The notes beneath the pieces are model-generated. The model was not told where the DNA came from. It ran no database searches and saw only the letters and a program-made list of their open reading frames with translations. A stretch of 64,000 bases of DNA from Brienomyrus brachyistius (Eukaryota; Chordata; Actinopteri; Osteoglossiformes; Mormyridae). The translations under genes were made by a program, and so were the position numbers. The stretch lies in assembly GCF_023856365.1 (NCBI RefSeq), contig NC_064539.1, positions 26,501,493-26,565,492 of the forward strand, read 5' to 3'. Every line of letters begins with the position of its first letter. The stretch's first letter is position 1. Below, piece by piece: positions 11,001-22,142 of this stretch.

Positions 11001-14000
11001 TTGGTTCCTAAATTCCCAGGCCTCCCATACGAGGTGTGCTGTGCCTCATGTCCCAGGCTGTCTGGGAATGCTGCCAGACCATCATGAACATGGTGGATGG
11101 CGCCAGCTTTGGTCCAGCGTGCGCTGGATTGTCTGCTTGCAGGTTTCTGACGTAGCATCTCCGCATCCCGTCTCCTTAACTTGCTCTCCAGGCCTGCAGC
11201 AGCAGTATCGCGAGTGTCAGGAGCTGCTGTCACTCTACCAGCAGTATCTGTCCCAAGAGCATGAGAAGCTCAGCCAGTCATGCTCCCAGCGCAAGGTGAG
11301 CTCCGCTTCAGCTCACTTTCCGGGGCCATTAGTTGCTCCAGTGCAGCCTTTGTGTTTGACGGGCTGATCATTTGGGCACTTTTAGTTCAGATTTCAAGTT
11401 TTATTGCCACTTGTTTGTTGGAACACAGTGAAATTCTTATGCTATAGTTGCGGGGTAGGTGACGGATGCATGGGGGGATGCAACAAATCGGGGATGAGGA
11501 TGCGCAAATAAGCACAAATGTAATAAAGAACAGGTAATTTCTCCATGTATATTTCAAAGTGAGAAATGTGCTGTATTTTATAGGCCAAGAACAGTAAGAT
11601 ATAAATGCATTAGAATCAGTTACATTAATCCATACTTTGCCTATAAAAGAGCAGAGCATGAGTGAGTCATTAGTATTGCAGAAGTATAGTTTTCTGCTTG
11701 TTGCTGTACAAGACAAAATACGTATTTTCATTTGGTTAAATTTTAGATTTTTTTTTATATCTTCTTGTAGGCCTGAATGTTATGTGTCAAAGTCATGTAG
11801 ATTAAACAGTCACACCGTAAAAAAAAAAACAAAATCACGTGAATTAACCTCGAGAGATACACTAGAGGCGTGGCAGCTTTCCGCTCCTGCTGATGCTGAG
11901 GCAGCCCAGGAGATGGCAGTTAAAGCAGTGGACCCTGCGCTTAATCAGTGTCCTGTCAGCCTGCTGCTGGCCCATGCTAATGACTCAGGTGCTCAGGGCC
12001 ACGCAGTGCTGCAGTGACTAGAGGAGGACACTGAGTCGCTAATGGCCTGGCTTGCTGTTAATGTTAATGATGATACATGTGTTTTCTGGGGGAGCTCTGG
12101 GCATTGGGGGCGTCCTGTGTACAGCAGTCAGTGACCGCCGGCCATAAGCTGCTCGTCACAAAGCCTCCTTCCTTTCTTTTTTTCTTTCCTGTGTGGGCAC
12201 AAGTTTGTTTCAGTGGCTGCACTGCTGATGACTCAAGCCTGCACTGAGATTCACTCCCTGTTGTGGAGCTGCGGAATGCCAGCAGTGATTTGTACTCATC
12301 CAGTCCTTTGTTAGCCTCGATCTGTGACTCCTCAGCCTGATGATTCTGTCGGTACCCATCGACTCTGGCCGAGGCTGATTGCTGTCTGCTGTCTCTTCCT
12401 CCTTCTCATCAGGCCCCGCTGTCCTTAGCTTCTGCAGGGTGGTTGACTGTCGGTGATGTTCGTGGTCTCTAATTTGAATATCTTAAAGCATTTTAAATGT
12501 ACCAATCCTTTTTTTTTGGTGAATTTGCTAAGATTTATTTTTTATGCATACCATGCTGCTCATTTATTTTATTCAAAGATAAAGACTAAGTGATTTATTT
12601 TTTTTTTGGTTTTTTATTATTCATTATTATTATATTACGTTATTTGCTTGGAGGGCTGTTATTCAAAGGAGTTCTTATACAGATTCATTCCTGCTTTCGT
12701 CATTTCTGCTGCTGTGTTTTCTGAACAAAGGAATGTTGCTGCTGTTCTGCTTATAGGCAGCAATTACCCAAGTATTTTGCTTTGGCCAAGATTTGCCGCC
12801 CTGAAGTATCCGGTTGTCAGTGGACATGTCATCGTCATGCACCAATGTAGTAATGCATCCATTAATGCGCCGCAGTCTCTACTCAGTCAATATCTTGTTG
12901 TCTTCTATGCAGTTAATGCGTTATATTTGGTGTATTAAGTAGAATCTGTTTCATCATGAAGGGTTATAATGTGAAATATGGCGGGCGAATGGATGGTGAT
13001 GTTGCTGTTGATGGTTGGGGCACGTTACACTGGTATCCTTTTAAGAAGCTGGATGTTTTACTGGTGTGGTTTGAAACATTGTCCATTACAGGTCTGCTCC
13101 GCATGACTGCAGACTCCTCTTTCTTTAACCTCTTCAGCAGGTGAGCACTGATGAATTTGTTCCTGCCGGTCCACGGAGACCGGGGGGGCATGACTGCTCC
13201 TACTTGGGTCTCTCTAACCATGACGCAGTAAAAGGAGATGGGCAGAGAAGCTCCAGGACTGACACTCCCACCCAGCACCCTGCCAGTAGCTACCAGCCCA
13301 GTGACCCAGCTGAGAGAGCATCCCAAGTCACTGGTCCTCAAGGAGTAAGACAAGGACCTCAACATCCAGGAACCTTCAAGTGTGCAGGGTCTGTCACTGT
13401 GGACTCCAGGAGCACCAAAGAGATGTGCGGTTCTTTCTGTTCTCCTTGTGAGATGAGGCTAGAGGACGGGGGGCCAAGCTCAAGTGAGGTGGCGGCCACA
13501 GCACCCCCTGCTGGCCAGGAAGACTGGAAAGAGAGGAGGAACCGTCTCCTGCTGCAGAAGATGGAGCTGGAGGTGGAGCGTGAGCGGCTTCAGGCTTGCT
13601 TAACTCAGCAGGAAGAACGCTTACTCCAACAGAGGCAGCGGCTGCGTCAGTCTCGCCTGGAGCACAGCAGGTAAGCGCAGGTTTGTTACCTCATTGCAGC
13701 CATGAGGATGGCTCTGTCGGCATCACCTCTAGTCTCACCGTACCCCAGGTTGCCAGATGTTCCAGTGGGGGGATCCGACAGTGTCTCGAATGGGCTGGAG
13801 CTGCAGAAGCAGAACACCCCACGCGGGTAAGACGGCGAATGTCTGCACGCCGCATGCCGTCACGCCTTTTCACAAACTACATTTCTGAGCACAGCTGTCC
13901 TACACTGCTTGTTAAGTCTAGCAAACACAAACAGCCAGTTCTGTTATGAACACGTTTTAGTCGAAGGGACAGAAATATACCTCTGTTGTTTAGTATGGTG

Positions 14001-17000
14001 TCAGGAACAGCAAGAAGAGGGTTTTGGTGTGGCAACCTGCGTGTGTAATCGGGCGCGTCCGCACTGTGCCCGACGCCTGTCTCCTGTCCGCACGTGCTCA
14101 GTGCTGCTGGTGTGTGGGCTTCTCTCCCCAGCTTAGTGAAGAAGTCAGCGTTCTGACAGGCTGTCATTGCTTCATGTCGCCCAGCACTTGATTAATGCTC
14201 CGCTCCGGCATAATTAGGGGGAATTAAAGGTGTTTAAAATGAGTTTTCTCCCTGAAGGAATCCTGCCTGACAAAGCAGTGCTGAATAATTCAGAGTCTCT
14301 TCAGCCTGTGAGCTGCTGGGCTTTTAGCTGCGGGGGCTTATCTGGGGGGGGGGGTCCTTTCACAGGAATTCCAGGCTTCAGTGTAGCTATGAGGAATTAG
14401 ATGGGGATGAAGGAAAAGGGGGGGGGGGAGTGTGCGGACATTTTTGTGATTATTTCATGGAAGGCCTTGCTCTGTGTTTGCAGTGATTTGAGCTGTCAGG
14501 TGGATGTCCGGGTTTTGCCTGTTGGCACAGCAGGGCAGCCAGCCACTGACAAAGGCGCCATGTCCCACCCTTTGGACCAGTCTCTGCATTCAGGGGGTAA
14601 GTACAGAGCGGCGTGACAAGCCATACATATTACTTTGCTGTAATTGGCCCTTTAATTGACGTTGAAGCACATGCAGATCCTAAGATTTACACTGCAGATT
14701 TACTTTACTCCTGTCTTTCTGGATTCCTAGCTGCCGCTCCATTTCAGGAAAATGTGCACCCTACTGTGATCATGAAACAGTTCCTGAGAACTGTACAACA
14801 GTTAGAAACAAAAATGTAAGAATGCTCTGTAGAGCCCAGAGCATCTGATTATTTTTCGGTGAAACTGAATGCACTGACACTGAGAAGTTTTCATACAGTG
14901 CCTGCCACGTTTCCTGTAATGGGAATTTATGTAAACATTGATTGATGGAAGTCATTCAGGAGTGCGTATGCTGGTTGTTGAGATCAGGAAAATAATGATG
15001 TTTGCCTGGTGCATAAATTTAATGCTTCAGGGTTTTGTTCTGATTTAACATGAATCAGAACAAAACTGTAATATACTGATGTCAGAGGTTGATTCACTCC
15101 AGGAAACAATTTGTTTTCATCTGTGTAAACTCGCCTCCACTGTGTTCCTGGGATTTCCTCCCTTTTCTGCTTGAAATTCCCCTTTAAATGACTAGCCACG
15201 CAGTAACGCAGTATCTTATGGGATGTTCAGGGGCCGTGACCTTGCCCACTGAGCATGCTGCCCCCTCCACTGTGGAGTCCAGTGTCCAGCTCCAGTCTGT
15301 TCCTTCTGCAGTGGATAAGACCCCCCGCAGCCGGTAAGTACCCACAATTCCCGCTCTGGCCTCACTCTGCAAATCGTCGGTGCAGGTGAAGATATCGATC
15401 AGAGCTGCCGCCTAAATAAAAGCTAACCCTTCATTGCACTGCTGAACCAACAGGGCTTTGCACCTTGTTGTGATGGTGCCTGTTGTAGAATAGTGAACAA
15501 GAGTGAAGTGTAGAATCACTTCTACGCCAAAAAACTTTCCCCGTTACGTTAGAGATGCCTTCCGTTCTGCTCGGAGAGCTGTACATGCTGTACTTTTGGT
15601 ATGATTATGTACCTGAAGGCCCGGCTGCTCGGTGATTAGTATTGTTACTTCACACACAGGCTTTACTTGAGTTTGAAGACCATCCATAAGCTGCATTAAA
15701 AAGTTCTCCTTCTTTGTAAAACGGATGAAACCCTGTTTCCTCTTTTATACTGCAGTGAGTCATCAACTGGTCCCTAAAATAGGGTTTTATTAAGTACTCT
15801 TGTGCGGTAAGACCTATTGAAATCTAGTGCCTGCCTCACTGCAGGCGTTGTAGTTCTCATGTAAGTACATTTAGTATTCCAAGCAGATCAACAAAGTGCG
15901 TAGTGTGGCGTGCTACCGTTTGCAGCTGACTGATTTTCTCCAGTGCAGCTTCGGTTATGAAAGATGCTGGTGTATCTGAAAGAGGGGAGAATGAGGGATA
16001 AAGACAATGTGCAAGCTGTGAATGCAGTGGTGGGTGGAGCCATCTGATGGGGCCAATGAGGGCTTTGCTATGGAGCTGCCTGGCAGCCTCAAGGTGCCAT
16101 TAACTGCCGACTCGAGTCCAGCAGTGGCTGTAATTGAATAGGCCGAATCCCTCCTCCAGTGATGAGGATGAATCATAATCTGCTGCATGTCTCTCTGAAA
16201 GAAAGGCAGAGGTAATGTATTACCTTTACCTCTCTACCCATTCCCCCTGCACTGGTAATTACTATAAGAGTGAGGTGTCTGTAATGCAGTTTCTCTTTTT
16301 TTACTCTGCAGTACTTTTCTCCTGTGATTTTCCGGATTGAGTATTAGAAAACATTCCTTTTGATTGTTGCAGCATTTTTATTATTCTACAATAGTTTTAA
16401 ATGGTATTTTGGTTTACATGTAGGAAAAAAGTATGTTTGAGTAACAATAAATAAAGAATTACAAGCAGTTGATGCGTTTTCCCAATCTGGAAGCAATTGA
16501 CTTGCCAGGATCTGACCCTGTATTCTAGGTTTTCCATACATGTTACCTTTTACCATTTTCTGTCCGGATGTAAAATACAAGCCTAGTACAGTGATGTGTT
16601 TCTCAGCAGATTACGGTAACTGTCCCTGCACTTCCGCCCCCTTGTGGCTATATGGAAACGGCCCTCAAAGGCTAATCACCTCCCAGGCCTTGGCTGCACT
16701 GCTCCAGCTCAGAATACCAGCCACACAACGTGGTTCCTTCCAATAAGTGCTGAAGAAATTCCGTTTATTTAACGGTGTGTGATTAATATCAGATTGTGGT
16801 TTACAGTGGTTCAGTGCTGCATTATTCATTACGGGGGCGGGGCGGGAGGGGGGGGGCGGGTTGGAAGATCATTGCAGTGTGTCATTTTTAAGGGCTTCTT
16901 CACAGCAGATGCTGGAAGGCCAAGCGGGCTGGCAAAGACCTGTGAGCTGCAGCCCTTCCAACCACTGGCTGGGCATTTTGGGATATTTAATACTGATAAA

Positions 17001-17419
17001 TGTATCATTTCCTCCTCCTCCACCCCTGAGCAGGGTAACCGCTGAAGGCCGTGTTCCATAGGTCTGCTGGGTATTGGGCTTAACTGTTATAAACACCGTA
17101 TCTAATGCTCACTGCCAAACACACACACACACCCATGTCGGTGTACCTATCTAAATGGGGACCGTCCATTCATTTCTATGGGATAAACCCTGATCCCAAT
17201 CATGACACCCTTAACCCCTACCCATCCCTAACCTTAACCATGAGTAACCAACCCAAATACAAGACTTTTTTTAGCATTTTCACTTTTTTTTAATTGCATT
17301 CACAGATTTTTATAAAACTGAGATTATCCAAGTGGGAACCTCGAAAAAGTCTCCAAAAGTAGGGAAATTTCATGTTTTACTACACTTTGGGGACAATTTG
17401 GTCCTCAAATGTGGTCTAT

Positions 17420-17456
<37 letters not shown>

Positions 17457-20400
17457 GGGCATCCTCAGAAGTGACAAATATAAAAATATGTTTTTATAGA
17501 GATTGACTTATGTTAGCAGACTGCATACATAGTGCTTGATACAGCTGCAGTCAGAATGGCAGCTGCTATAGTATAAGAATGGACATTTATGACAGAATTT
17601 TGTCAGTTGTTATTCCAATTATATTCAATTAATGCCACATGCCAGACACACATGGAGAAATGTGTGTGGAGTATGGAACAAAATGTCTCATTTTGTATGG
17701 AAATGAATATTACTTGTTGCAAATTTAGAATGTAAAATGTTAAAAAGTAAATAGATTAAATTGAAACAAATTAAATTGAAGCGTGAACTCAACTGCAGTA
17801 TGCAGTGGCATACTAATGTTTAACGGTATTTGCCTTGGGCAGTTATGGCGAATGCCGATATCTTTATTTTAAAAATCACAATCCAAACTCTGTAATCCTA
17901 ATACTTGTTTTTATTCATATACTTATTTGATATTAAGGTATAATATTATGTGCATTCTTAAATATTTGAATTTAAGAAAAAGCCCAGCATTTGACAATGC
18001 TGACTCATTCCTACAATAGAACACATGGTTCTGTTGTCATATTTGTTTATTCTCAAGTTTTCTCCTGTGTTATCGTGATGGGCAGCTTAACCACATGCAA
18101 GCGAACGTCATGGGTTTATAGTTTTCTTCCCATTTACTTTATTTTAATAGTCGTCTTCACCATAATCGATGTCAGATTTTTCTCCATAAGTTTACAAACG
18201 TAAGTGACTAATCAATAGGAAATGAATAAGTGTTTTGAGAATTAAAACCAGTAGATATCATAGCTTTTTGTTGCCATCTTGCTTCTACGGACTCTTCTGT
18301 CAATTGGAAAATCTTGTCGCGGTCAGTGCAGGTTTTGAAGGAATTGACGCGGTCAGGCTATGTATGTGGCCTCACTGGAACTTTATATTACTGTTTGGGC
18401 TGTAAATTAAAAGGTCAGCCAGGTCTTACAACCAGAAAGAATAACTAAACCACTAAACACAGGAGAATCCGCTGCTTTTCATATGGTGATGTGTATGCAA
18501 ATCAGTATTTAAGAAACGCTGTAGATGAACGTGCTTTGTTCTTTTTATTCCAGTATTATCACTGCCACTATTTAATGAGAGAGGTGCTTTCTGAAGGTCT
18601 CTGGATCTCCCTTATAAAGTAATAATTAAGCAAATAATAAATGCAACAAAATATAGTCTCTTTAGTTAAAGGATTATCTTTTGTGAGTGTTGTTGTTATG
18701 ATGCCCTATAATAAACATGGATTTAGATGTGACGTTTAGCTTTTTGAGTTGCTTAGAATGTCTCCTTGCAGGTCCCCGTGAGATGCCGTCTAACCCTGAG
18801 GTCAGTGATTGCTGAACGGAGCACAGGAGAGAGTAATGCCTGGCACATAAAGAGGGCAGTGTCTGTTAAAGCAATCCTGTCTCATGGCCACACAAACCCG
18901 AGCCCTGAGGAAAGCACTAAACGCCCTGGCTAAATGTTTTCCTGCCAGGGCCATCAGTATTCTTCCTCCCATAATCTCCCCCGGTGTGAACTCCCCCACT
19001 CAAATTGTGGACCCCTTGTCTTGTTATAGATTCCAGCTCCCTGTAGGAGATGCATTATTCATATTGGCTGTGTCATCTGGTGATGGATGGCTGTTTGAGA
19101 GGGCTGTCTGTTAAATAAATCAACAAATAAAAATGCAAATTGTTCAAATTTCAGAAAGCGAGCCAGGCTGATGTCCCTCCCATCCGCACTGATACTGCCA
19201 TGCCCACAGACATAGATTTGCTTTGTTTAATTTTTGGTGCTTACAACCTTTGGCACCTATATTTGCCGTCTGGTGATGCTGTTCTGTCCTGATTTGTTAA
19301 ATCGTTTTCTTCACCTCTATCGATAACCCTGTACTGAGTAAATAATTTTTTGAAAATCGTGCAGTTCTACCGGAATAAAGGGGGAATTTTTTTTATTTTG
19401 TTTTATACACATCAACCTTATTTTCAGATCTTTGTTTTGGGATGGGACCTAATACAGTAGCAGGTATGTTAGTGTGCTTGCCTTTGCATTCATGTGTTCA
19501 TATTATCTCTGGAAGCCCTTTATATATTCATACCCTGCATCACCGGCAATCCAGGAATGCGAAATGCAAATGAGCCCTGCTTAAAATGAGCAGGGAGTCG
19601 TGTTAGCAACATCTGAGCGGCACGGCTGTAGAGTTCATGTTTTAAATCTGAAACATGCTTGTCCGTCTGTGTACTTACTGAATAATTTATCAAGGAGCTA
19701 GACTGCTGGTTTGAATCTCTATTAGCTTTATCTTACTATTCATTTATTTATTCATTCTCTTTTTATTCATGCATATTTCCACAGGATGGCCTGTAAGAAA
19801 GTTCTGTGTTTTCCATCGCACCTGTAATGACTTGTAGGATTCCTGGGTGAATCTCTTGGGCCAGCCTACTCCAGGACTGGTGTATTTCTGCTGTTGGTAA
19901 TGGATACCTCTGCAATTTGCAGTTATTTAGCAGATGTCTTTGTTGCAAAGAGACATACAAACGAGGAGAGATCAGAGAGTAGGGTCATCCCCAGAGGGCC
20001 CCAGGGCCCAACAGCACAGATCCCTAACTACTACAGAGTTACACTCTGCCCCCAGAAGACATGGACATTTATTTTAAATGCTACATGGCAGATTAAATGG
20101 CACATTAGGTGTACTGAGCAGGCCCCAGAAAGCATTGAAAATCAAAGCTAGTGCGTATTATGGATTATTATGGGATGAATGTAAGATTGTGTCTGGATGT
20201 AGTGTTGTGTATTGTGCGACAGATAGATATGCTGATGGCTTCTCAATACAATATAACATTTTTGGGTTTTACCTCTACATGCAGCAGTGGACTGTGCTTG
20301 CATTAGAAGGGGTTGTTCGTCTTAAATCTTATATAATAGACCACAATTTTTTCTGCTACTGGTGCTCCATAGTCTTCACATGTCCGTCATCTTGTTCTCT

Positions 20401-21005
20401 GCCATCAAAAAATGGATTAAAAGTCAATTCCTCTCTTCCTCCATGGAGAAGTCCAATCCAGCCCGCGCTACTGGCTGGGCCCTGCCGACCAGCAGCGAAA
20501 TGTCCCTAAGGTCACAGACCTGGTTAACATTCCATCTCTTGCTCTCATTCTAGTTCAAATTGGCTCCCTTCGCATGTCAAGGATCTGATTCTCCCAAAGC
20601 CAATTTAAAAGAATTCATCATGTAATCTACAGGCATTTCATCTGGCTACGATGCGTCTAATGAAATATGCCGACGTGCTTCCTGTAGTTCTTTATGATGT
20701 GAATTTGAGTGATAAACTGAAGCTGGATTTTCTTTTCATACTGCCCCTGCAGCTCACTACGCATCACGCAACCTTGCAGTGTGGACTCCACTCTGATTGA
20801 ATTGCTGGAAGTGATGAGCCCCATCTCGGGGAGGGACTACACGGGGTTCCTTACCCAGCAGCGTCTGAAGCCGCCTTTCATTGCCAGTGGAGTGCGGGGT
20901 ATGCCTGCTTCAGCCTCGTTTGTCCCTCCTCCATCTCCACAGCACAGCATGCAGGAGGACCCAGAGGAGAGTCAGCTTCTGGAGGAGATCTTCTTTATCT
21001 GTTAA
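4952..21005 (+). CDS. KIAA1328: Hinderin, KIAA1328 orthologue (12 coding exons)
   Basis: The joined exons give 1821 coding bases, 606 residues; human hinderin is about 577. Hinderin is a coiled-coil protein reported to bind the cohesin subunit SMC3; its cellular role is poorly defined. Landmarks in order are the N-terminal MADVTGW...FWIRD joined to TSDEDQPVVFVPG, then LKDLCPEDKRRIANLIQELA. A first coiled coil runs from RVTEEKDETMQRLHDEQ through QYRECQELLSLYQQYLSQ. A long low-conservation exon ends in a second coiled coil, LLQKMELEVERERLQACL and QRLRQSRLEHSR. The C terminus reads ESQLLEEIFFIC. As I recall, the human protein has the same beginning (MADV), both coiled coils and an IFFI ending. 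Introns 1 and 5 look U12-dependent. Exons 10 and 11 are the least certain because more than one acceptor is possible; the chosen pair is the one that keeps the frame open. Confidence 0.93.
5497..5532 (+). CDS. KIAA1328: Hinderin coding exon 2 (36-nt small exon)
   Basis: 36 bases encoding SDEDQPVVFVP after a split threonine codon. The donor is GTGAGT. The acceptor tcatag at 5496 is chosen because it lies 15-16 bases after a U12 branch-like TCCTTAAG and restores the family block FW.RD.SDE.Q.VV.VPG. An earlier AG at 5420 would give a longer open exon but would not join in frame to exon 1. Confidence 0.8.
5791..6041 (+). CDS. KIAA1328: Hinderin coding exon 3
   Basis: 251 bases encoding GVSREKIMGMKEG through PPAVPSTEL. 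The region is basic and low in complexity. Acceptor is catag and donor is GTAAGT. Confidence 0.88.
6430..6524 (+). CDS. KIAA1328: Hinderin coding exon 4
   Basis: 95 bases encoding AEADQAKSRACLKDLCPEDK and the following RRIANLIQELA, the most conserved block of the family. A long T tract ends in gcag at 6429; donor is GTGACG. Confidence 0.92.
6654..6769 (+). CDS. KIAA1328: Hinderin coding exon 5 (coiled coil 1)
   Basis: 116 bases encoding RVTEEKDETMQRLHDEQESF through LIVQERQ, a heptad-rich helix. Acceptor is ctccacag. The donor GTATCCTTCT is of U12 type. Confidence 0.92.
6770..11191 (+). other. KIAA1328: Hinderin intron 5 (4.4 kb, U12-type)
   Basis: The donor is GTATCCTTCT. A perfect TCCTTAAC branch element lies at 11173-11180, followed by ccag at 11191. 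Inside are a 32-bp sequence duplicated at 7578-7609 and 7612-7643, a long imperfect hairpin at 8400-8489, repeated CGATGCGAT-like text near 8110-8250, a GAT run near 9441-9462, and a poly-C run near 10748-10771. No exon was recognised inside. Confidence 0.75.
8400..8489. repeat. Long imperfect hairpin, possible MITE
   Basis: The left arm (8400-8433) and right arm (8458-8489) pair as tatatgtgaccc...aaatgagtctta with taagactcattt...gggtcacatata around a loop of about 24 bases. One arm carries a small insertion. The structure fits a short inverted-repeat element; no coding sequence is present. Confidence 0.55.
11192..11295 (+). CDS. KIAA1328: Hinderin coding exon 6
   Basis: 104 bases encoding LQQQYRECQELLSLYQQYLS through SQRK. 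The acceptor ctctccag follows the U12 branch element by 12 bases. Donor is GTGAGC. Confidence 0.92.
11296..13140 (+). other. KIAA1328: Hinderin intron 6
   Basis: Unremarkable intron of 1.8 kb with GTGAGC donor and cttcagcag acceptor. T-rich runs occur near 12510 and 12598. No further exon was recognised. Confidence 0.6.
13141..13670 (+). CDS. KIAA1328: Hinderin coding exon 7 (coiled coil 2)
   Basis: 530 bases. The first part is polar and poorly conserved. The end encodes LLLQKMELEVERERLQACLT and QEERLLQQRQRLRQSRLEHS, a strongly charged heptad-type coiled coil matching the family. Donor is GTAAGC. Confidence 0.92.
13749..13826 (+). CDS. KIAA1328: Hinderin coding exon 8
   Basis: 78 bases after a 78-base intron, encoding LPDVPVGGSDSVSNGLELQK and QNTPR. 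Acceptor is taccccag and donor is GTAAGA; the frame is open only in the phase set by exon 7. Confidence 0.78.
14484..14596 (+). CDS. KIAA1328: Hinderin coding exon 9
   Basis: 113 bases encoding DLSCQVDVRVLPVG through DQSLHSG. Acceptor is gtttgcag and donor is GTAAGT. Phases fit exons 8 and 10. Confidence 0.78.
14748..14815 (+). CDS. KIAA1328: Hinderin coding exon 10 (acceptor uncertain)
   Basis: 68 bases encoding GKCAPYCDHETVPENCTTVR and NKN from the acceptor ccatttcag. A competing acceptor, ttcctag at 14730, opens a different frame that then fails in exon 11. Donor is GTAAGA. Confidence 0.6.
15212..15333 (+). CDS. KIAA1328: Hinderin coding exon 11 (acceptor uncertain)
   Basis: 122 bases encoding YLMGCSGAVTLPTEHAA through DKTPRS. 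Only the acceptor aacgcag at 15211 joins in frame with exon 10. The stronger-looking gttcag at 15230 would meet an early stop in that phase. Donor is GTAAGT. Confidence 0.6.
15334..20752 (+). other. KIAA1328: Hinderin intron 11 (5.4 kb)
   Basis: Contains a copy of a dispersed repeat with flanking CA microsatellite (17105-17460) and a G-rich run near 16832-16860. No exon was recognised. Confidence 0.6.
17105..17460 (+). repeat. Dispersed CA-linked repeat, copy 1
   Basis: Shares the string of landmarks ttcatttctatgggataaac, aacccctacccatccctaac, ttgcattcacagatttttat and ggggac with copies at 48425 and 62262, in the same order and strand. It ends in a CA run (17427-17453). No coding capacity is seen. 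Confidence 0.7.
20753..21005 (+). CDS. KIAA1328: Hinderin coding exon 12 and stop codon
   Basis: 253 bases encoding SLRITQPCSVDSTLIELLEV through the terminal ESQLLEEIFFIC. Acceptor is gcccctgcag and TAA is at 21003-21005. The IFFI-type ending is diagnostic of hinderin as I recall the mammalian protein. Confidence 0.92.
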
Positions 21006-22142
21006 CACAGAAAATACCCCCCCCCCCCCCCCCCCCCCCGTCACAGTGAACAGCTGCCTCTTGTCTGCTACACAGAGACGGGCAGCCTATAGCCCTGAAG
21101 CTCCACGCAGCCTGCAGATGTGCTGGAGACTTTTGAACTGATCACCTACATGTATTGACTTGCGTCCTTATTTTCAGCTTTGCCGTTTATCAGGGAAAAA
21201 TAATGAGCAGTCCAAGGGTTTGCTCTAAACCTGTGTACGCATTTTGTGTACGTGCTTCTCATTAATTGAAAATCACTGGGTGTTCTAAAGTCTGAAGATG
21301 GTATCAGTGAATTATGTTTGTGCTCTTTTTGGTTACCTTGAAATGGTTTTTGATGACTTTCCTTGTTACCCAAAACATTATCATTAAACTTGTTTTTATT
21401 CACATGTTTTTTTAATACAGAATATAATATGAAGCATCCCAGAAATTATAATTTCCTTCATTTTGAGCAAAACCATTAATATAGTAATTGTGTAATCTGC
21501 TATATAGGCACCAGATTTCATGCATTTCCTGGCTATATTTAAAATGACCGGCTCATGTAGTCTTATGTGTCAGGATGAGGTATTCAGAGACTCTTCGCTT
21601 CTGCATCACTTCAAGCTCTTAATTATTTAATTGGTCAAATAATGATAAATTAAAACAAGCAACTACGTGGTCAGTTCATCTGAGGTATTTTGTTTAGAGA
21701 CATCCAGAAAAAATTCTACACGGTAAGGCTATAAGGATCATGTAAACAAGCCCTGTGGTATGTTTTGTCGTATTACAGTTTATGATGTACAATTACAAAG
21801 AAAGAAATAGCAACACGTGGTTGATCTTCAGTAAAGGTGTCATTCAGTACAGCTTTCACATGGAGGATCCTCATTTCAGTTTCTCATAATCCTTAAATCC
21901 TTAACAGTGTTTGATCAGGTGGAAAAAGAATCTGCTACTAAGTACGTAATTGAATTAACTGAGGATGGCAAATACAATTGGAGAAGCACACTACAATGGA
22001 ATGTTGCTAACAGATCTATAAACATTATGATCATTCTGTTGTAAGGCAGTCAAACCCCATTATTAAATATGTTTTGACTAGTTACTAAAATGGGAGGAGT
22101 TAAGACTGGTCTGCCATACTGTGATTTATAGACTTTAGTATG
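21006..22142 (+). other. KIAA1328: Hinderin 3' UTR and downstream flank
   Basis: A poly-C run sits at about 21017-21040, just after the stop. An ATTAAA hexamer at 21383-21388 is a possible polyadenylation signal. Nothing else was recognised. Confidence 0.45.

Noticed and set aside
14731..14815. Alternative hinderin exon 10 beginning after ttcctag
   Set aside because: It gives a frame that cannot continue into exon 11 without an early stop.
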